Shown here piece after piece: positions 26,924 to 35,325 of a DNA stretch of 44,091 nt. Below the pieces are notes generated by a model. That model did no database searches and was not told where the DNA came from. It worked only from the letters and a program-made list of their open reading frames with translations. Where the stretch lies: the NCBI GenBank assembly GCA_021817065.1, contig JAKAWH010000009.1:1-44091 (forward strand), read 5' to 3'. The position numbers and the translations under genes were made by a program. How positions within the stretch are numbered: the stretch's first letter is position 1; every line of letters begins with the position of its first letter. Source of the DNA: Actinomycetes bacterium (lineage in GTDB: Bacteria > Actinomycetota > Acidimicrobiia > Acidimicrobiales > JAKAVM01).

Positions 26924-28021
26924 TCAGGATGAGCCCGGCGGGATAGGCGACCGTAGCTCGATCAGGGTTCCGGCCTCGCTGGACGGGCCGACCGCGAAGG
27001 AAGCGCCGATCGAATGAGCGCGTTCCTTCATGCCGGTGATGCCCAGTGAACGGACCCCCGATCCCAGGGACTCGCTGCCGCCTCGGTGGTCGATCCCTTT
27101 CCCGTTGTCTTCGACGGCGAGAACTAGCTCGCCGGGGGCAAAGTGCAGCCTGAGGCGAACCCGGGAAGCACCAGAATGCCGGAGCGCATTGGTAATCCCT
27201 TCTTGGGCAATCCGGAAGAAGGCAAGCTCGATTTCCGGAGCGATCTCGCCTTCCTCACCGGTGACGGTGTATTCCACTGTGGCGGAGGACTGCTCCGAGG
27301 CGTCGCGGGCGAGGCGACGGAGGGCGGCGACCAGCCCCAGGTCTTCCAGGAGGAGCGGCCGGAGTCCTTCCGCTGTCGCCCGGAGGCTCGCCATGACCGC
27401 CCGGGTGATCTCCACCGCCTGGAAGCGCTGCTCTCCACCCAGCTCGGCACTCCCCGGATCGTGTGACTCCAGAATCCGGCTGAGTTGGACCAGCATCTGC
27501 AGCGGTTCGTCGTGAAGCTCGCGGGCAATCCGCTTGCGCTCCTCCTCTTGGCTGTCGACGATACGGGCGGCGTAGGCAACGATCTCCTGGCGTGCCCTCG
27601 TGACCACTTCCTGAAAATGTCCCACGATGGTGCCGACCACGTCGACGATGACCATCTGGGCGCCCTGGGCCCACGCATCGAGGGGATCGTGGCTGGTGAT
27701 GTCCTGGCCTAGGGCCACCGCTACCAGCACGGTGGCAACCAAGGCGGTGATGGCAGAGCCATAGAGCCCGAAATTGAGCGCGGCGATGAGGACTGGGATG
27801 GCGTCGAGCACGACCACCGCCCCAGGGGGGACCAGGGGATGGTTAGAACTCTCCACCTGGCGAAGCAGCTCTGTCAGGCCGAAAATCGCGACGGTTGCGA
27901 GTTGAACGATCCAGAAAAGGGGCTCCCTGATGGGAGGCTTCCGGTAGAACTGGAGCGCTTGCCGGAAACTAGGCCGGGAGATCTCCTGTCCGGCTTGAGT
28001 TCCGGGTTCAGGGCTTGCCAA
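26924..28021 (-). CDS. NarL-family sensor histidine kinase
   Basis: About 365 residues. Four membrane segments lie in the first ~125 residues (FWIVQLATVAIFGLTELL, AVVVLDAIPVLIAALNFGLY, and the following two). HisKA_3 follows with the phospho-acceptor His about residue 170 in RIARELHDEPLQ, then a HATPase domain with ITNALRHSGASRVRL, VEDNGKGI and LGITGMKERAHSIGASF. The frame runs far upstream, but that part is antisense shadow of the regulator gene. TTG 28021 overlaps the regulator's last codons, giving translational coupling. The signal sensed is unknown. Placement between a pilin gene and pilV suggests control of pilus expression. Confidence 0.82.
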   Translation of the reverse strand: MASPEPGTQAGQEISRPSFRQALQFYRKPPIREPLFWIVQLATVAIFGLTELLRQVESSNHPLVPPGAVVVLDAIPVLIAALNFGLYGSAITALVATVLVAVALGQDITSHDPLDAWAQGAQMVIVDVVGTIVGHFQEVVTRARQEIVAYAARIVDSQEEERKRIARELHDEPLQMLVQLSRILESHDPGSAELGGEQRFQAVEITRAVMASLRATAEGLRPLLLEDLGLVAALRRLARDASEQSSATVEYTVTGEEGEIAPEIELAFFRIAQEGITNALRHSGASRVRLRLHFAPGELVLAVEDNGKGIDHRGGSESLGSGVRSLGITGMKERAHSIGASFAVGPSSEAGTLIELRSPIPPGSS

Positions 28022-28703
28022 GATCGACGAGTCGGTGCTGGACGGCGTAACGGAGCAGTTCGGTTCGGCAGGAAGCACCCACCTTGGAGAAGATCCGGGA
28101 GATGTGCCCCTCGACGGTGCGCCGGCTGATGTTGAGGCGAAATGCGATTGCCTTGTTGGCCAGGCCCTCCGCCAGCAGGGCCAGCACGTCCACTTCGCGC
28201 GAGGTGAGAACTGGCTCATCAAGATTGGTGGCCCCGTTTGCAGCACCTTCCGGTCGGCCAGGCCTGGCGCCGGTCGGCATCGAATGAGGGAGACCCACGG
28301 CCGCGACGGGTCGGCCCTCTGCTGCGGCGTGAACCGCCGCGATAAGTTGGTCGACCGGCGCGGTCTTTGCCAGGAATCCCTCCGCCCCTGCCGCAATGGC
28401 AGCAATGACGTACTCCTCATCGGGATGGGCGGTCAGCATCAACACCTTGGTCGCTGGGCGCAGGTCGTTCACCTGACGGGCAACTTCGATCCCGCTCTGG
28501 TCGGGCAAGTGGATATCGAGCAGGATGACGTCGGGTTCTAACTCGCCCGCGGCGGCGAGAGCTTCTGCACCGGTCGCCGCTTCGGCGACCACGTGGATGC
28601 TGGCGTCTCGTTCCAGGATGTTCCGGGTGCCCTCACGGACCAGAGGGTGGTCGTCGACGATAACGACGGCGACCACCTCCTTCGTACCAGTACCCGGATC
28701 CAC
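28008..28703 (-). CDS. NarL/LuxR-type response regulator
   Basis: About 231 residues. The receiver domain opens VVIVDDHPLVREG and has the phospho-acceptor Asp about residue 63 in DVILLDIHLPDQSG and the conserved Lys in GFLAKTAPV. The C-terminal LuxR HTH is complete (LTSREVDVLALLAEGLANKA then ISRRTVEGHISRIFSKV). A TACAGT box eight bases before GTG 28703 supports that start; GTG 28709 is two codons earlier. It partners with the kinase, whose start overlaps its stop. Likely DNA-binding regulator of the surrounding pilus genes. Confidence 0.85.
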   Translation of the reverse strand: MDPGTGTKEVVAVVIVDDHPLVREGTRNILERDASIHVVAEAATGAEALAAAGELEPDVILLDIHLPDQSGIEVARQVNDLRPATKVLMLTAHPDEEYVIAAIAAGAEGFLAKTAPVDQLIAAVHAAAEGRPVAAVGLPHSMPTGARPGRPEGAANGATNLDEPVLTSREVDVLALLAEGLANKAIAFRLNISRRTVEGHISRIFSKVGASCRTELLRYAVQHRLVDLGKP

Positions 28704-28711
28704 TGCCACCG

Positions 28712-28717
28712 ACTGTA
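28712..28717 (-). promoter_or_regulatory. Response-regulator -10 box (TACAGT)
   Basis: TACAGT, eight bases before GTG 28703, in the 42-47 base gap after the pilin stop. Fits the leaderless pattern of this window. Confidence 0.45.
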
Positions 28718-28750
28718 GTTTCAGCTCTTTTGCGGCAAGCGAGAGCCCGG

Positions 28751-29533
28751 CTACACCTGCGGGTCCGGTGGGAAGCCGGTGGTGGGGAAGGAGTTGGCGA
28801 TGGGGGCCGTAGTCCCTGTCGGGTTGTACCAGGAGCCGTCGGCGTTGGTGTTATAGGGAGAGGTAGCCTCGGGCCAGTTGGTCGTGAGTTTCTCGCACCC
28901 GCTGTTGCTCTCGAAGAACCCGTATACCGGTGGCCCATCGGCGTGGAGGGTGATGAACCAGCAGTCGTTTGCCGGAGCCGGAGCCGATACCGCCACTGTG
29001 GTGGCGGTATCATAATAATTGGGTCCCGTGCCCGCGTTATCCCAAGAGAGGACCGCTGCGACGTAGGCAGTGTTATTGCCACAGCCGTCGGCGAATTTCT
29101 CAGTTCCGTTGGGGGACGGGGATACGGGTGAGGGTTGCTTGGTGCCTGAGTCGGACCAATCGATCCCGTTGGCGGTCCAGGTGACCGGTGCCGGACAGTT
29201 CCCGTTGGGAGCCGTCGTGCAGCTTCCGCTCGAAGCCGTGACGCACCCGAGTTGAGTGGGCTCGATGGTGTCGTAGCTGCGAGTATCGGCGAAGATGTCC
29301 TGGATCTGGGTGGCTGCCGCCTTGGCGATCGCCTGAGCTTTGGAATCCGCGTTCTCGATCGGCATTCCGTGAAAGCCTGGTGCGGAGATCGCCATCAGGA
29401 TGCCAATGACCGCGATCACCACCAGCACCTCGATGAGGGTGAAGCCGGCTTGGGTGCCGCGCTGGCACAGGCTCTGCCCGCAACGGCATCTCCCGGTACG
29501 GCGCGGATGCCGGTCAGGATCCGGACCCCTCAT
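28751..29533 (-). CDS. Type IV pilin / GspH-like pseudopilin
   Basis: About 260 residues. A basic leader of ~30 residues ends in GTQAG, followed by FTLIEVLVVIAVIGILMAIS, the prepilin peptidase recognition and helix. The C-terminal domain contains several cysteine pairs (LGCVTASSGSCTT, GNCPAPV, DGCGNN, NDCWF, SGCEKL), probably disulfides. ATG 29533 is supported by a TACAAT box seven bases upstream; the frame is open to 29608. The large Cys-rich domain is closer to minor pilins than to a compact major pilin. It is the first gene of the minus-strand pilus locus. No pilus ATPase, platform or peptidase gene lies in the window. Confidence 0.8.
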   Translation of the reverse strand: MRGPDPDRHPRRTGRCRCGQSLCQRGTQAGFTLIEVLVVIAVIGILMAISAPGFHGMPIENADSKAQAIAKAAATQIQDIFADTRSYDTIEPTQLGCVTASSGSCTTAPNGNCPAPVTWTANGIDWSDSGTKQPSPVSPSPNGTEKFADGCGNNTAYVAAVLSWDNAGTGPNYYDTATTVAVSAPAPANDCWFITLHADGPPVYGFFESNSGCEKLTTNWPEATSPYNTNADGSWYNPTGTTAPIANSFPTTGFPPDPQV

Positions 29534-29540
29534 GATCGCA

Positions 29541-29546
29541 ATTGTA
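29541..29546 (-). promoter_or_regulatory. Pilin gene -10 box (TACAAT)
   Basis: TACAAT seven bases before ATG 29533, with no ribosome binding site between: probable leaderless promoter at the head of the pilus locus. Confidence 0.6.
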
Positions 29547-29665
29547 CCGGAGCATCCTTTCGCTGGAAACCCAGCGAGTGGTATTCGAGCCACTCTGGGT
29601 GGAATCACCTACCTCGGTCGCCACATCGAGGTGCCATGGGTCCCAGGCGACCGCAGCCGAATCCG

Positions 29666-30043
29666 TCAGTAGGGCGGGAGGAGTCCCGGGATCATCGGGA
29701 AGCGGCTGACGTTGATGGTCAGCAAGCGGAAGTCATTGAGGGTGGCTGTGGCCGCGATGGCGAGGTCGGCGCTGTCGATCCCGCTGTGGCTGCGAAGCCA
29801 TCGGCGTCCCAGCTTTCCGGCCTCCTCGGCCACCGGTTCGTCGACAGGGTGCCAGACGAGCGCCCCGAGGAGGGCACGGGTGCCCTCCTCCTCACCCGGA
29901 CGCATCCCCGCCAGGATCTCCAGGCGGGTGATCTCGCTCGCATGCAGTGCGCTAGCGCGGCGTTCACCCTCCAGGACCCACGCCGCTTCCTCGTGGCCTC
30001 GCAGGTAGTCGATAAGGACCGAGGTGTCGACGAGGGCGGTCAA
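29666..30043 (-). CDS. vapC: VapC-like PIN-domain toxin
   Basis: 125 residues, a typical PIN-domain RNase toxin. The first acidic residue is in TALVDTSVLIDYLRG, the second in ASEITRLEIL, and the third pair in GIDSADLAIAATA. A closing NDFRLLTINVSRFPMIPG completes the fold. All catalytic acidic residues are present. TTG 30043 overlaps the antitoxin stop as TTGA, so translation is coupled and synthesis follows VapB. Substrate RNA is unknown. It lies at the edge of the pilus locus and is probably independent of it. Confidence 0.88.
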   Translation of the reverse strand: MTALVDTSVLIDYLRGHEEAAWVLEGERRASALHASEITRLEILAGMRPGEEEGTRALLGALVWHPVDEPVAEEAGKLGRRWLRSHSGIDSADLAIAATATLNDFRLLTINVSRFPMIPGLLPPY

Positions 30044-30291
30044 CCCTCTTCGCCCAGCCGGCTTCCCGAACGGAGCTGCTCGACGTAGGATGCCCCGTCG
30101 TAGCCACGGTCTGCCCAGGCTCCTCGCGCCTGGCGCATGGCGGCCAGTTCCTCGTCAGTTGACCTCTCCGAGCCGTACACGGTGTCGATGGCGGCCCGGA
30201 TGAGGGCGGAGAGCGAGCGCCCCGTCCTGGCCGCAGCCGCATCCAAGGTCCGACGCTCCGATTCGGTGAGCGAAATCTGGGTGCGAAGCAT
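30040..30291 (-). CDS. vapB: VapB-like antitoxin
   Basis: 83 residues. The N-terminal ribbon-helix-helix reads LRTQISLTESERRTLDAAAA followed by RTGRSLSALIRAAID; the C-terminal tail (YDGASYVEQLRSG) would wrap the toxin. ATG 30291 is chosen over 30309 because a perfect TATAAT lies six bases upstream, indicating a leaderless transcript, and because the protein begins at the RHH strand. The start codon is inside a 22-bp palindrome that also contains the -10 box, so the antitoxin probably represses its own operon. Confidence 0.87.
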   Translation of the reverse strand: MLRTQISLTESERRTLDAAAARTGRSLSALIRAAIDTVYGSERSTDEELAAMRQARGAWADRGYDGASYVEQLRSGSRLGEEG

Positions 30292-30310
30292 GATGTAATT
30301 ATACATCATG
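30289..30310 (-). promoter_or_regulatory. vapBC operator over -10 box and start codon
   Basis: Inverted repeat CATGATGTA-ATTA-TACATCATG: nine-base arms around a four-base centre. The minus-strand TATAAT (30303-30298) lies inside it and the vapB ATG is its last three bases. Binding of an RHH dimer here would block the promoter directly. Confidence 0.75.
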
Positions 30311-30394
30311 CAGGTGCGGCGTTCCTCCGCATCCCCAGCAAATCCCCACCCCTCCCCTCTGGTTATGCACAGGCTTGTTCGGTCAAAGTGATGT

Positions 30395-32128
30395 GTGGCG
30401 CGCCAGGCCCCCTTTTCCCAGATCGACGAGCCACGCGCTGGTGAGGATCCCTCCCCCTTCGCTCACCTGATCGCCCGCCTGGCCTCGGGGGATGCGGTGG
30501 ACGAGGGTGCCTCCCGCCTGGTCGAGGCGGCTGCCGGGATCTGGGCCCGGCCTGGGTTCGACTCCTTCGTCTCCCTGCCCCGGCTCCGCTTCGAGCCCTT
30601 CGACTACCAGCTCCAGACCGCCCGGACCGTCCTCACCCGGATGCGGGGGCGGGCGATCCTGGCCGACGAGGTGGGGCTGGGCAAGACCATCGAGGCGGGC
30701 CTGGTGCTCTCCGAATTGCGCCTGCGTGGCCTGGCCCGTAACTGCCTGGTGCTCTGCCCGGCGGGGCTGGTCGCCCAGTGGCAGGAGGAGCTGGATCGCA
30801 AGTTCGCCCTCCCCTCCGAGGTGGTGCGCCGGGAGCTGGACGGGGCGGGCGACCCCCGGGGGGAGCCGGCGGTGCGGCTGGCCTCGTTGCCCACCGCCCG
30901 GCGCTCCCCGTTGCGAGAATCACTGGCAAAGGTGTCCTGGGACCTGGTGATCGTCGACGAGGCCCACCGGGTCAAGAATCCCTCGACCACCTCGTCCCGC
31001 CTGGTCCGCGAGCTTCGCACCCGCCACATGCTGCTGCTCACCGCCACACCGGTGGAGAACCGGCTGAGTGACCTTTTTAATCTGGCCAACCTGGTGGCGC
31101 CGGGGGTGTTGGGAACGGTGGGGGAGTTTCGCCGGCGCCACGGGGCCGACACTGCCGGGGAGCCCTCCGACCTGGAGGGGCTGCGGGGTCGGGTGGGCGA
31201 GGTGATGGTGCGGCACCGCCGCAGCCAGGTGGCCCTGATGCTGCCGGCCCGCCTGGCCGAGACCCTGGTGCTCACCCCTTTGCCCGGGGAGGCCGAGCTC
31301 TACCGCCGGGTGGCCGAGCGGGTGCGCGCCGATGGTGCCTCCGCATCGCCGTCCGCCACCATGGCGCTCTCCACCGCGCTGCGCCTGGCCGGTTCCAGCT
31401 CGCGGGCCCTCGCCGGCACTGCCGCCAAGCTCGGGTGGCACGACTTGGAGGAGATGGCGCTGTCTCAGCCCGCCAGCGCCAAGGCTCGGGCCCTGGTGGA
31501 GGTGGTGTCACGGGTGGTGGCTTCGGGGGAGAAGGTGATCGTGTTCACCGCCTTCCTGGCGAGCCAGCTTGCCATTGCCGAAGCGCTGGACGGGGCGGGC
31601 GTGGACCACACCGTCTACCACGGCAGCCTTCCCCGCCGGGAAAAGGAGGCGGCTGTGGAATCGTTCCGCTGCGAGGTTCCAGTCATGGTGGCGACCGAGG
31701 CGGCCGGGGAGGGTCGGAACCTGCAGTTCTGCCACAACATGGTCAACTTCGACCTCCCCTGGAACCCGATGCAGATCGAGCAGCGGCTGGGAAGGCTCCA
31801 CCGCATCGGGCAGACCCACGATGTCTCGGTGGTGAACTTGGTGTGCCGGGAGACACTGGAGGAACGGATACTGGGGGTCTTGGAGGCGAAGATCAACCTT
31901 TTCGAGCTGGTGGTCGGGGAGCTGGACATGATCATCGGCCGGATCGACGAGGACTACGACTTCGAACGATCGGTGTACGACGCGCACGTGGCCAGCAGCA
32001 ACGAGGAGGACTTTTCTGCCCGGCTGGAGGAGCTGGGGGAGCGGTTGGCCGATGCTCGCCGCGACTACATGGGGGGCCGGGAGCGCAACGACATGCTGGT
32101 CGCCGCCGAGGACTCTGGTGCACGCTGA
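30395..32128 (+). CDS. RapA/SNF2-like DEAD/DEAH helicase
   Basis: 577 residues, a two-lobe superfamily 2 ATPase. Q-like motif FEPFDYQLQTARTVL; Walker A ADEVGLGKTIEAG with Lys97; motif Ia VLCPAGLVAQWQEEL; DEAH box near residue 187 in VIVDEAHRVKN; motif III LLLTATPVENR. The second lobe has KVIVFTAFLASQ, VATEAAGEGRNLQFC and the arginine-finger motif QIEQRLGRLHRIGQ. The arrangement resembles RapA/HepA helicases, but the RapA N- and C-terminal domains are absent. The GTG start at 30395 has no clear ribosome site. It overlaps the next gene by 11 bases, so the two form a coupled pair. Substrate (DNA, RNA polymerase or protein-DNA complex) is unknown. Confidence 0.85.
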   Translation: MARQAPFSQIDEPRAGEDPSPFAHLIARLASGDAVDEGASRLVEAAAGIWARPGFDSFVSLPRLRFEPFDYQLQTARTVLTRMRGRAILADEVGLGKTIEAGLVLSELRLRGLARNCLVLCPAGLVAQWQEELDRKFALPSEVVRRELDGAGDPRGEPAVRLASLPTARRSPLRESLAKVSWDLVIVDEAHRVKNPSTTSSRLVRELRTRHMLLLTATPVENRLSDLFNLANLVAPGVLGTVGEFRRRHGADTAGEPSDLEGLRGRVGEVMVRHRRSQVALMLPARLAETLVLTPLPGEAELYRRVAERVRADGASASPSATMALSTALRLAGSSSRALAGTAAKLGWHDLEEMALSQPASAKARALVEVVSRVVASGEKVIVFTAFLASQLAIAEALDGAGVDHTVYHGSLPRREKEAAVESFRCEVPVMVATEAAGEGRNLQFCHNMVNFDLPWNPMQIEQRLGRLHRIGQTHDVSVVNLVCRETLEERILGVLEAKINLFELVVGELDMIIGRIDEDYDFERSVYDAHVASSNEEDFSARLEELGERLADARRDYMGGRERNDMLVAAEDSGAR

Positions 32129-34283
32129 GCCGGCCCTGCGGTTCTGGCTCGACTTCGTCGAGTCCGAGGGCGGCGCGGTGGAGGAGGGCGACGAGTCCGC
32201 CCTCGCGCTGGTGCCAGCCCACCTCCAGTCCCGGCTCGATCTGCCCGAGGAGCTCCTGGTCACCGACGACCCCGACGTGGCGCGGGAAGAGGGTGCCCTG
32301 CTGGCCATTGCCGGCCAGCCGGTGGTGCTCCATGCCTCCGAGGCCGTTCTCGGGCGGGGCGACGCCGGGTGGGCGCACCTTCCCTGGCCGGCGTCGGTCA
32401 CCCCCAGCCGCCAGTCGCTCCAGGAGGCCGCTCGGGAGCAGGTCCCGGTGGATCACGGCCGGATCGACATAGAGGACCAGCCCGAACCCCGCTTCCTGCC
32501 GGTGCTGCGGGTGGGTGCATTGGTGGAGCACCGGGTCTCGCTTGAAGAGCGCTACAGCGAGCAGGTCGAGGTGTGGGTGGACGGGCGCACCGGCGTTCGA
32601 TTGCCGGACCGTGTCGCCGGCTCGCTGGGCCGGCTGGCCACCCTACCGGGGCCTGGTGCCGACCATCCCCGCGGCCGGCTCGACCTGGAGCAGGCGGTGG
32701 CGAGTGCCCTGCGCATTCTGGATACCGATTCCCTGGCCAGGCGTACCCGGCTTGCCCGGAACTCTGCCGACGCGCAGGCCACCGAGCTGGCCAGGATCGG
32801 CGCCTACTACGACGCCACCCTGGCGTCCCTCGCCAAGCGGCGGGAGGGTGCACCCGCGGCCAAGCAATCGCTCTACGACAAGCAGGCGGAGACGACCCGG
32901 GTGGAGAGGGACAGGCGCTTCGAGGAAACCGAGCACAAGTTCACCGCCGAGCACGAGGTGAGGCCTTTTCGCCTGCACGCAGTCGGGGTTCCCGGTCTGT
33001 CCGTGCCCGCCACCGTCCGGCGGGGGGCGGCCCGGTTCGCTCTGGAGCTGGAGTGGTACCTGCCTTTTTCGATGTGGGTACCGGTGTCCTGCCCCCAGTG
33101 CGGTTCTGCGGAGACGCTGTGTGCGGGCAAGGAGCGCTTGGGCTGCCGGTCGTGCCTGGGAGTGGCGACCCCTCCGGTTGTCCGTGAGCCAGCCCCCTCT
33201 GGGGCACCTTCATCGGCGGCCCCCTCTGTGGCTCCGATCGCTTCGGGAAATCCGGCGGTCCCGGTGCTGACTGCGGCCCCCCCGGTTGTCCATGGGCCGG
33301 CTTCGCCTTCTGATGGTCAAGCTCTGCCCGCTCCGGGCGAACCGGAGCAACTGGTCCTCCTGGGATATCCGGACCCTTCTGTCGATCGATCCGAGCTATC
33401 CCCGGACGCAGGGAACGCCGGGCATCGAGAGGTGGTCGAGCCAGGACCGCACCAATCGCGTCCGAATAGGAAGCCCTCGCCGGACCCTACGGTCCTCCGG
33501 CAGATGGCCAAGTCGACTCGCGACAGGGCCAAGCTCGCCGACGCCGGCAGGAACCTTGCTGTCCATTTCTGGGAGCGCGCGGTCTTTGGGGAGAGATGGT
33601 CGCGCACCCAGCCGCGCTCCCCCCTGGAGGCACTGTACCGACTCTACGGTTACCGGGGCCCCCTCTTCGGGATCGGCGTTCCGGACGGGACACGGATCAC
33701 CCGGGTAACCATGAACACCCATCTTCCCGAGGATGGCAGCACTGTCGTGACCAGCGGGCTTGTCACCACGTATCAACGTGCCAGAGTGGACTCGATGTTC
33801 GAACCGGCGAGGCGGGGAGGCTCGCCGGATCGCGCCCTTCCGTACTCCCTGCGCTGGAAGCCGGGCGGCAAGGAACCAATGGTGGTGGAGGTGCTGCCCT
33901 TTGTGGAGGTGTCCGGGAATTCGCTGCCGGGGCTATCCCTGTTGCCCCCCGGCTCGGCCGGCTCGTTGCGCGGAGCGGCTCCCCTGCCCGTACAACTCGG
34001 CAGTATCGAGCGGCGTTTGTGGCAGGGGATCGAAAAGGATGGGATGCCTCTGGTGGTCCGGAGCCTGGCCTTGTGGTGGCGAGTCCAGGGACACCGGCGC
34101 CTGATGGGTATCGGGGACGGCACCCTTGCCGCGGCGATCGGAGTCACCGCCCGCCGCCTGTCCGGTCAGCGGCCGGGTGCCCGCAAGCTGGCCGAGCGCC
34201 ACCGGGCGAGGGAGGCGGAGGTGAAGGAGGCCGTTGCGCTGATCGAGGCGGTGCTCGGAGGCGCGGCGTCGCAGGTGTGGTGA
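32118..34283 (+). CDS. Helicase-companion protein with coiled coil and zinc ribbon, unknown
   Basis: About 721 residues, no known family recognised. An N-terminal alpha/beta region (EPALRFWLDFVESEGGAVEE onward) is followed by a charged coiled coil at about residues 210-290 (YYDATLASLAKRREGAPAAK, RRFEETEHKF). A beta segment EVRPFRLHAVGVPG leads to a zinc ribbon with Cys325-X2-Cys328 and Cys343-X2-Cys346. A long Pro/Ser/Ala linker (~350-460) separates it from a C-terminal domain with LAVHFWERAVFGERW, GIGVPDGTRITRVT and a terminal basic helix. GTG 32118 overlaps the helicase stop, and the helicase lacks accessory domains, so this protein probably supplies target binding. Confidence 0.65.
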   Translation: MHAEPALRFWLDFVESEGGAVEEGDESALALVPAHLQSRLDLPEELLVTDDPDVAREEGALLAIAGQPVVLHASEAVLGRGDAGWAHLPWPASVTPSRQSLQEAAREQVPVDHGRIDIEDQPEPRFLPVLRVGALVEHRVSLEERYSEQVEVWVDGRTGVRLPDRVAGSLGRLATLPGPGADHPRGRLDLEQAVASALRILDTDSLARRTRLARNSADAQATELARIGAYYDATLASLAKRREGAPAAKQSLYDKQAETTRVERDRRFEETEHKFTAEHEVRPFRLHAVGVPGLSVPATVRRGAARFALELEWYLPFSMWVPVSCPQCGSAETLCAGKERLGCRSCLGVATPPVVREPAPSGAPSSAAPSVAPIASGNPAVPVLTAAPPVVHGPASPSDGQALPAPGEPEQLVLLGYPDPSVDRSELSPDAGNAGHREVVEPGPHQSRPNRKPSPDPTVLRQMAKSTRDRAKLADAGRNLAVHFWERAVFGERWSRTQPRSPLEALYRLYGYRGPLFGIGVPDGTRITRVTMNTHLPEDGSTVVTSGLVTTYQRARVDSMFEPARRGGSPDRALPYSLRWKPGGKEPMVVEVLPFVEVSGNSLPGLSLLPPGSAGSLRGAAPLPVQLGSIERRLWQGIEKDGMPLVVRSLALWWRVQGHRRLMGIGDGTLAAAIGVTARRLSGQRPGARKLAERHRAREAEVKEAVALIEAVLGGAASQVW

Positions 34284-34313
34284 GGGAGGATCCGATCCGA
34301 GCGCGGAGGGACA

Positions 34314-34370
34314 CGAAATCGGGTGATAACCCCCCTCGAAATCGGGTGATAACCCCCCTCGAAATCGGGG
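34314..34370. repeat. 23-bp tandem repeat upstream of an ATPase gene
   Basis: CGAAATCGGGTGATAACCCCCCT occurs at 34314-34336 and 34337-34359, followed by a partial third unit (CGAAATCGGGG, 34360-34370). Within each unit GGGTGATAACCCC is a near-palindrome. The array ends 19 bases before the ATPase start, a position suited to an operator. Confidence 0.85.
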
Positions 34371-34389
34371 AATCGTACTAAGTGGTGCG

Positions 34390-35325
34390 GTGCCCGACCC
34401 CCCGTTTCTCCAGGCACTTGCTCCGCGCCGGGCTCTCGATATTGCCCTGACCAGATTGACCGACGATCCGGTGATTGCTCTTCACGGTGCCCGGTCAGTC
34501 GGCAAGTCCACCTTGCTTTCCCAGGTGGCTGCCGCAAGTGGGGGCACACTCGTGGACTTGGACGATCTGGCGCTGAGAGACCTGGTGCGGATCGACCCCT
34601 CTGCCTTTGTCACCGGGCCGTCTCCCGTCTGCATCGACGATTACCAGCACGCCCCCGAAGTTCTCGACGCGATCAAAGCTGAACTAAACCGGGATTTCCG
34701 GCCCGGACGGTTCGTTCTCACCGGATCGACCCGTTTCGAAGTCTTGCCGCGAGCGGCCCAGTCCCTCACCGGTCGCCTGCACGTTTTCCCGGTCTGGCCA
34801 CTGTCTCAGGGCGAGATCGAGGGCCGAGAGGAGAATCTGCTGGAAGCGCTCCTCACCGATCCGGGCTCGGTGGCGACCAGCTCGACAACCGCTCTGGACA
34901 AGGCCGGCTACCTCGATCGGGTCATCGCCGGAGGGATGCCGGTTCCCCTGTCGCGAAAAACCGCCGCCGCTCGTAACCGGTGGTTCGACGATTACGTCCG
35001 CCTGGTCATCGGGCGTGATATCCGCGAAGTGTCCCGGGCGCGAGAGCTTGCCCAGCTCGACCAGCTTCTCCGGCACCTCGCGGGACAGACCGCCCAGGTG
35101 CTCAACGTAACCAAGGCTGCTGCCGGACTGGGCATCGACCGCACCACCGCGGCTGGTTACGTGAGGCTCCTCGAATCGGCCTCCCATCCCCATCGAGCGG
35201 ATCTGGACACCGGTTTGAACGGATGGCTACCGCAATCCTCGTCGTCAAAGACGGGGTCAAGGTCGCCCGCTTCGATTGTCCGCCTCGTGCCTGTGCAAGA
35301 CTTTTTGCCATGGCCCCTTCCGTGA
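34390..35325 (+). pseudogene. Truncated AAA ATPase of the DUF4143 type
   Basis: 311-codon frame. The first ~265 residues are a clear AAA module: Walker A HGARSVGKSTLL (near residue 35-46), sensor-like PSPVCIDDYQHAPEVLDAIK, RFVLTGSTRFEVL, FPVWPLSQGEIEG and the DUF4143 linker helix (DDYVRLVIGRDIREVS and LNVTKAAAGLGIDRTTAAGY). Homology stops at about 35180 (VRLLESA). The remaining ~50 residues are Ser/Pro-rich and unrelated to the expected DUF4143 nuclease-like half, and the frame runs 16 bases into the aminotransferase gene. The gene has therefore lost its C-terminal domain. GTG 34390 follows the tandem repeats. A reverse-complementary fate is seen at 11.5 kb, where only the C-terminal half of such a protein survives. 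Confidence 0.75.

Noticed and set aside
28022-28420. N-terminal extension of the histidine kinase
   Set aside because: Shadow of the response-regulator gene in another frame; the membrane region begins after the regulator stop.
32052-32117. Upstream start for the helicase companion
   Set aside because: That stretch lies within the helicase C-terminal codons; GTG 32118 overlapping the helicase stop is the more natural start.
34314-34370. CRISPR array
   Set aside because: The units are directly contiguous with no spacers, and no cas genes are present.
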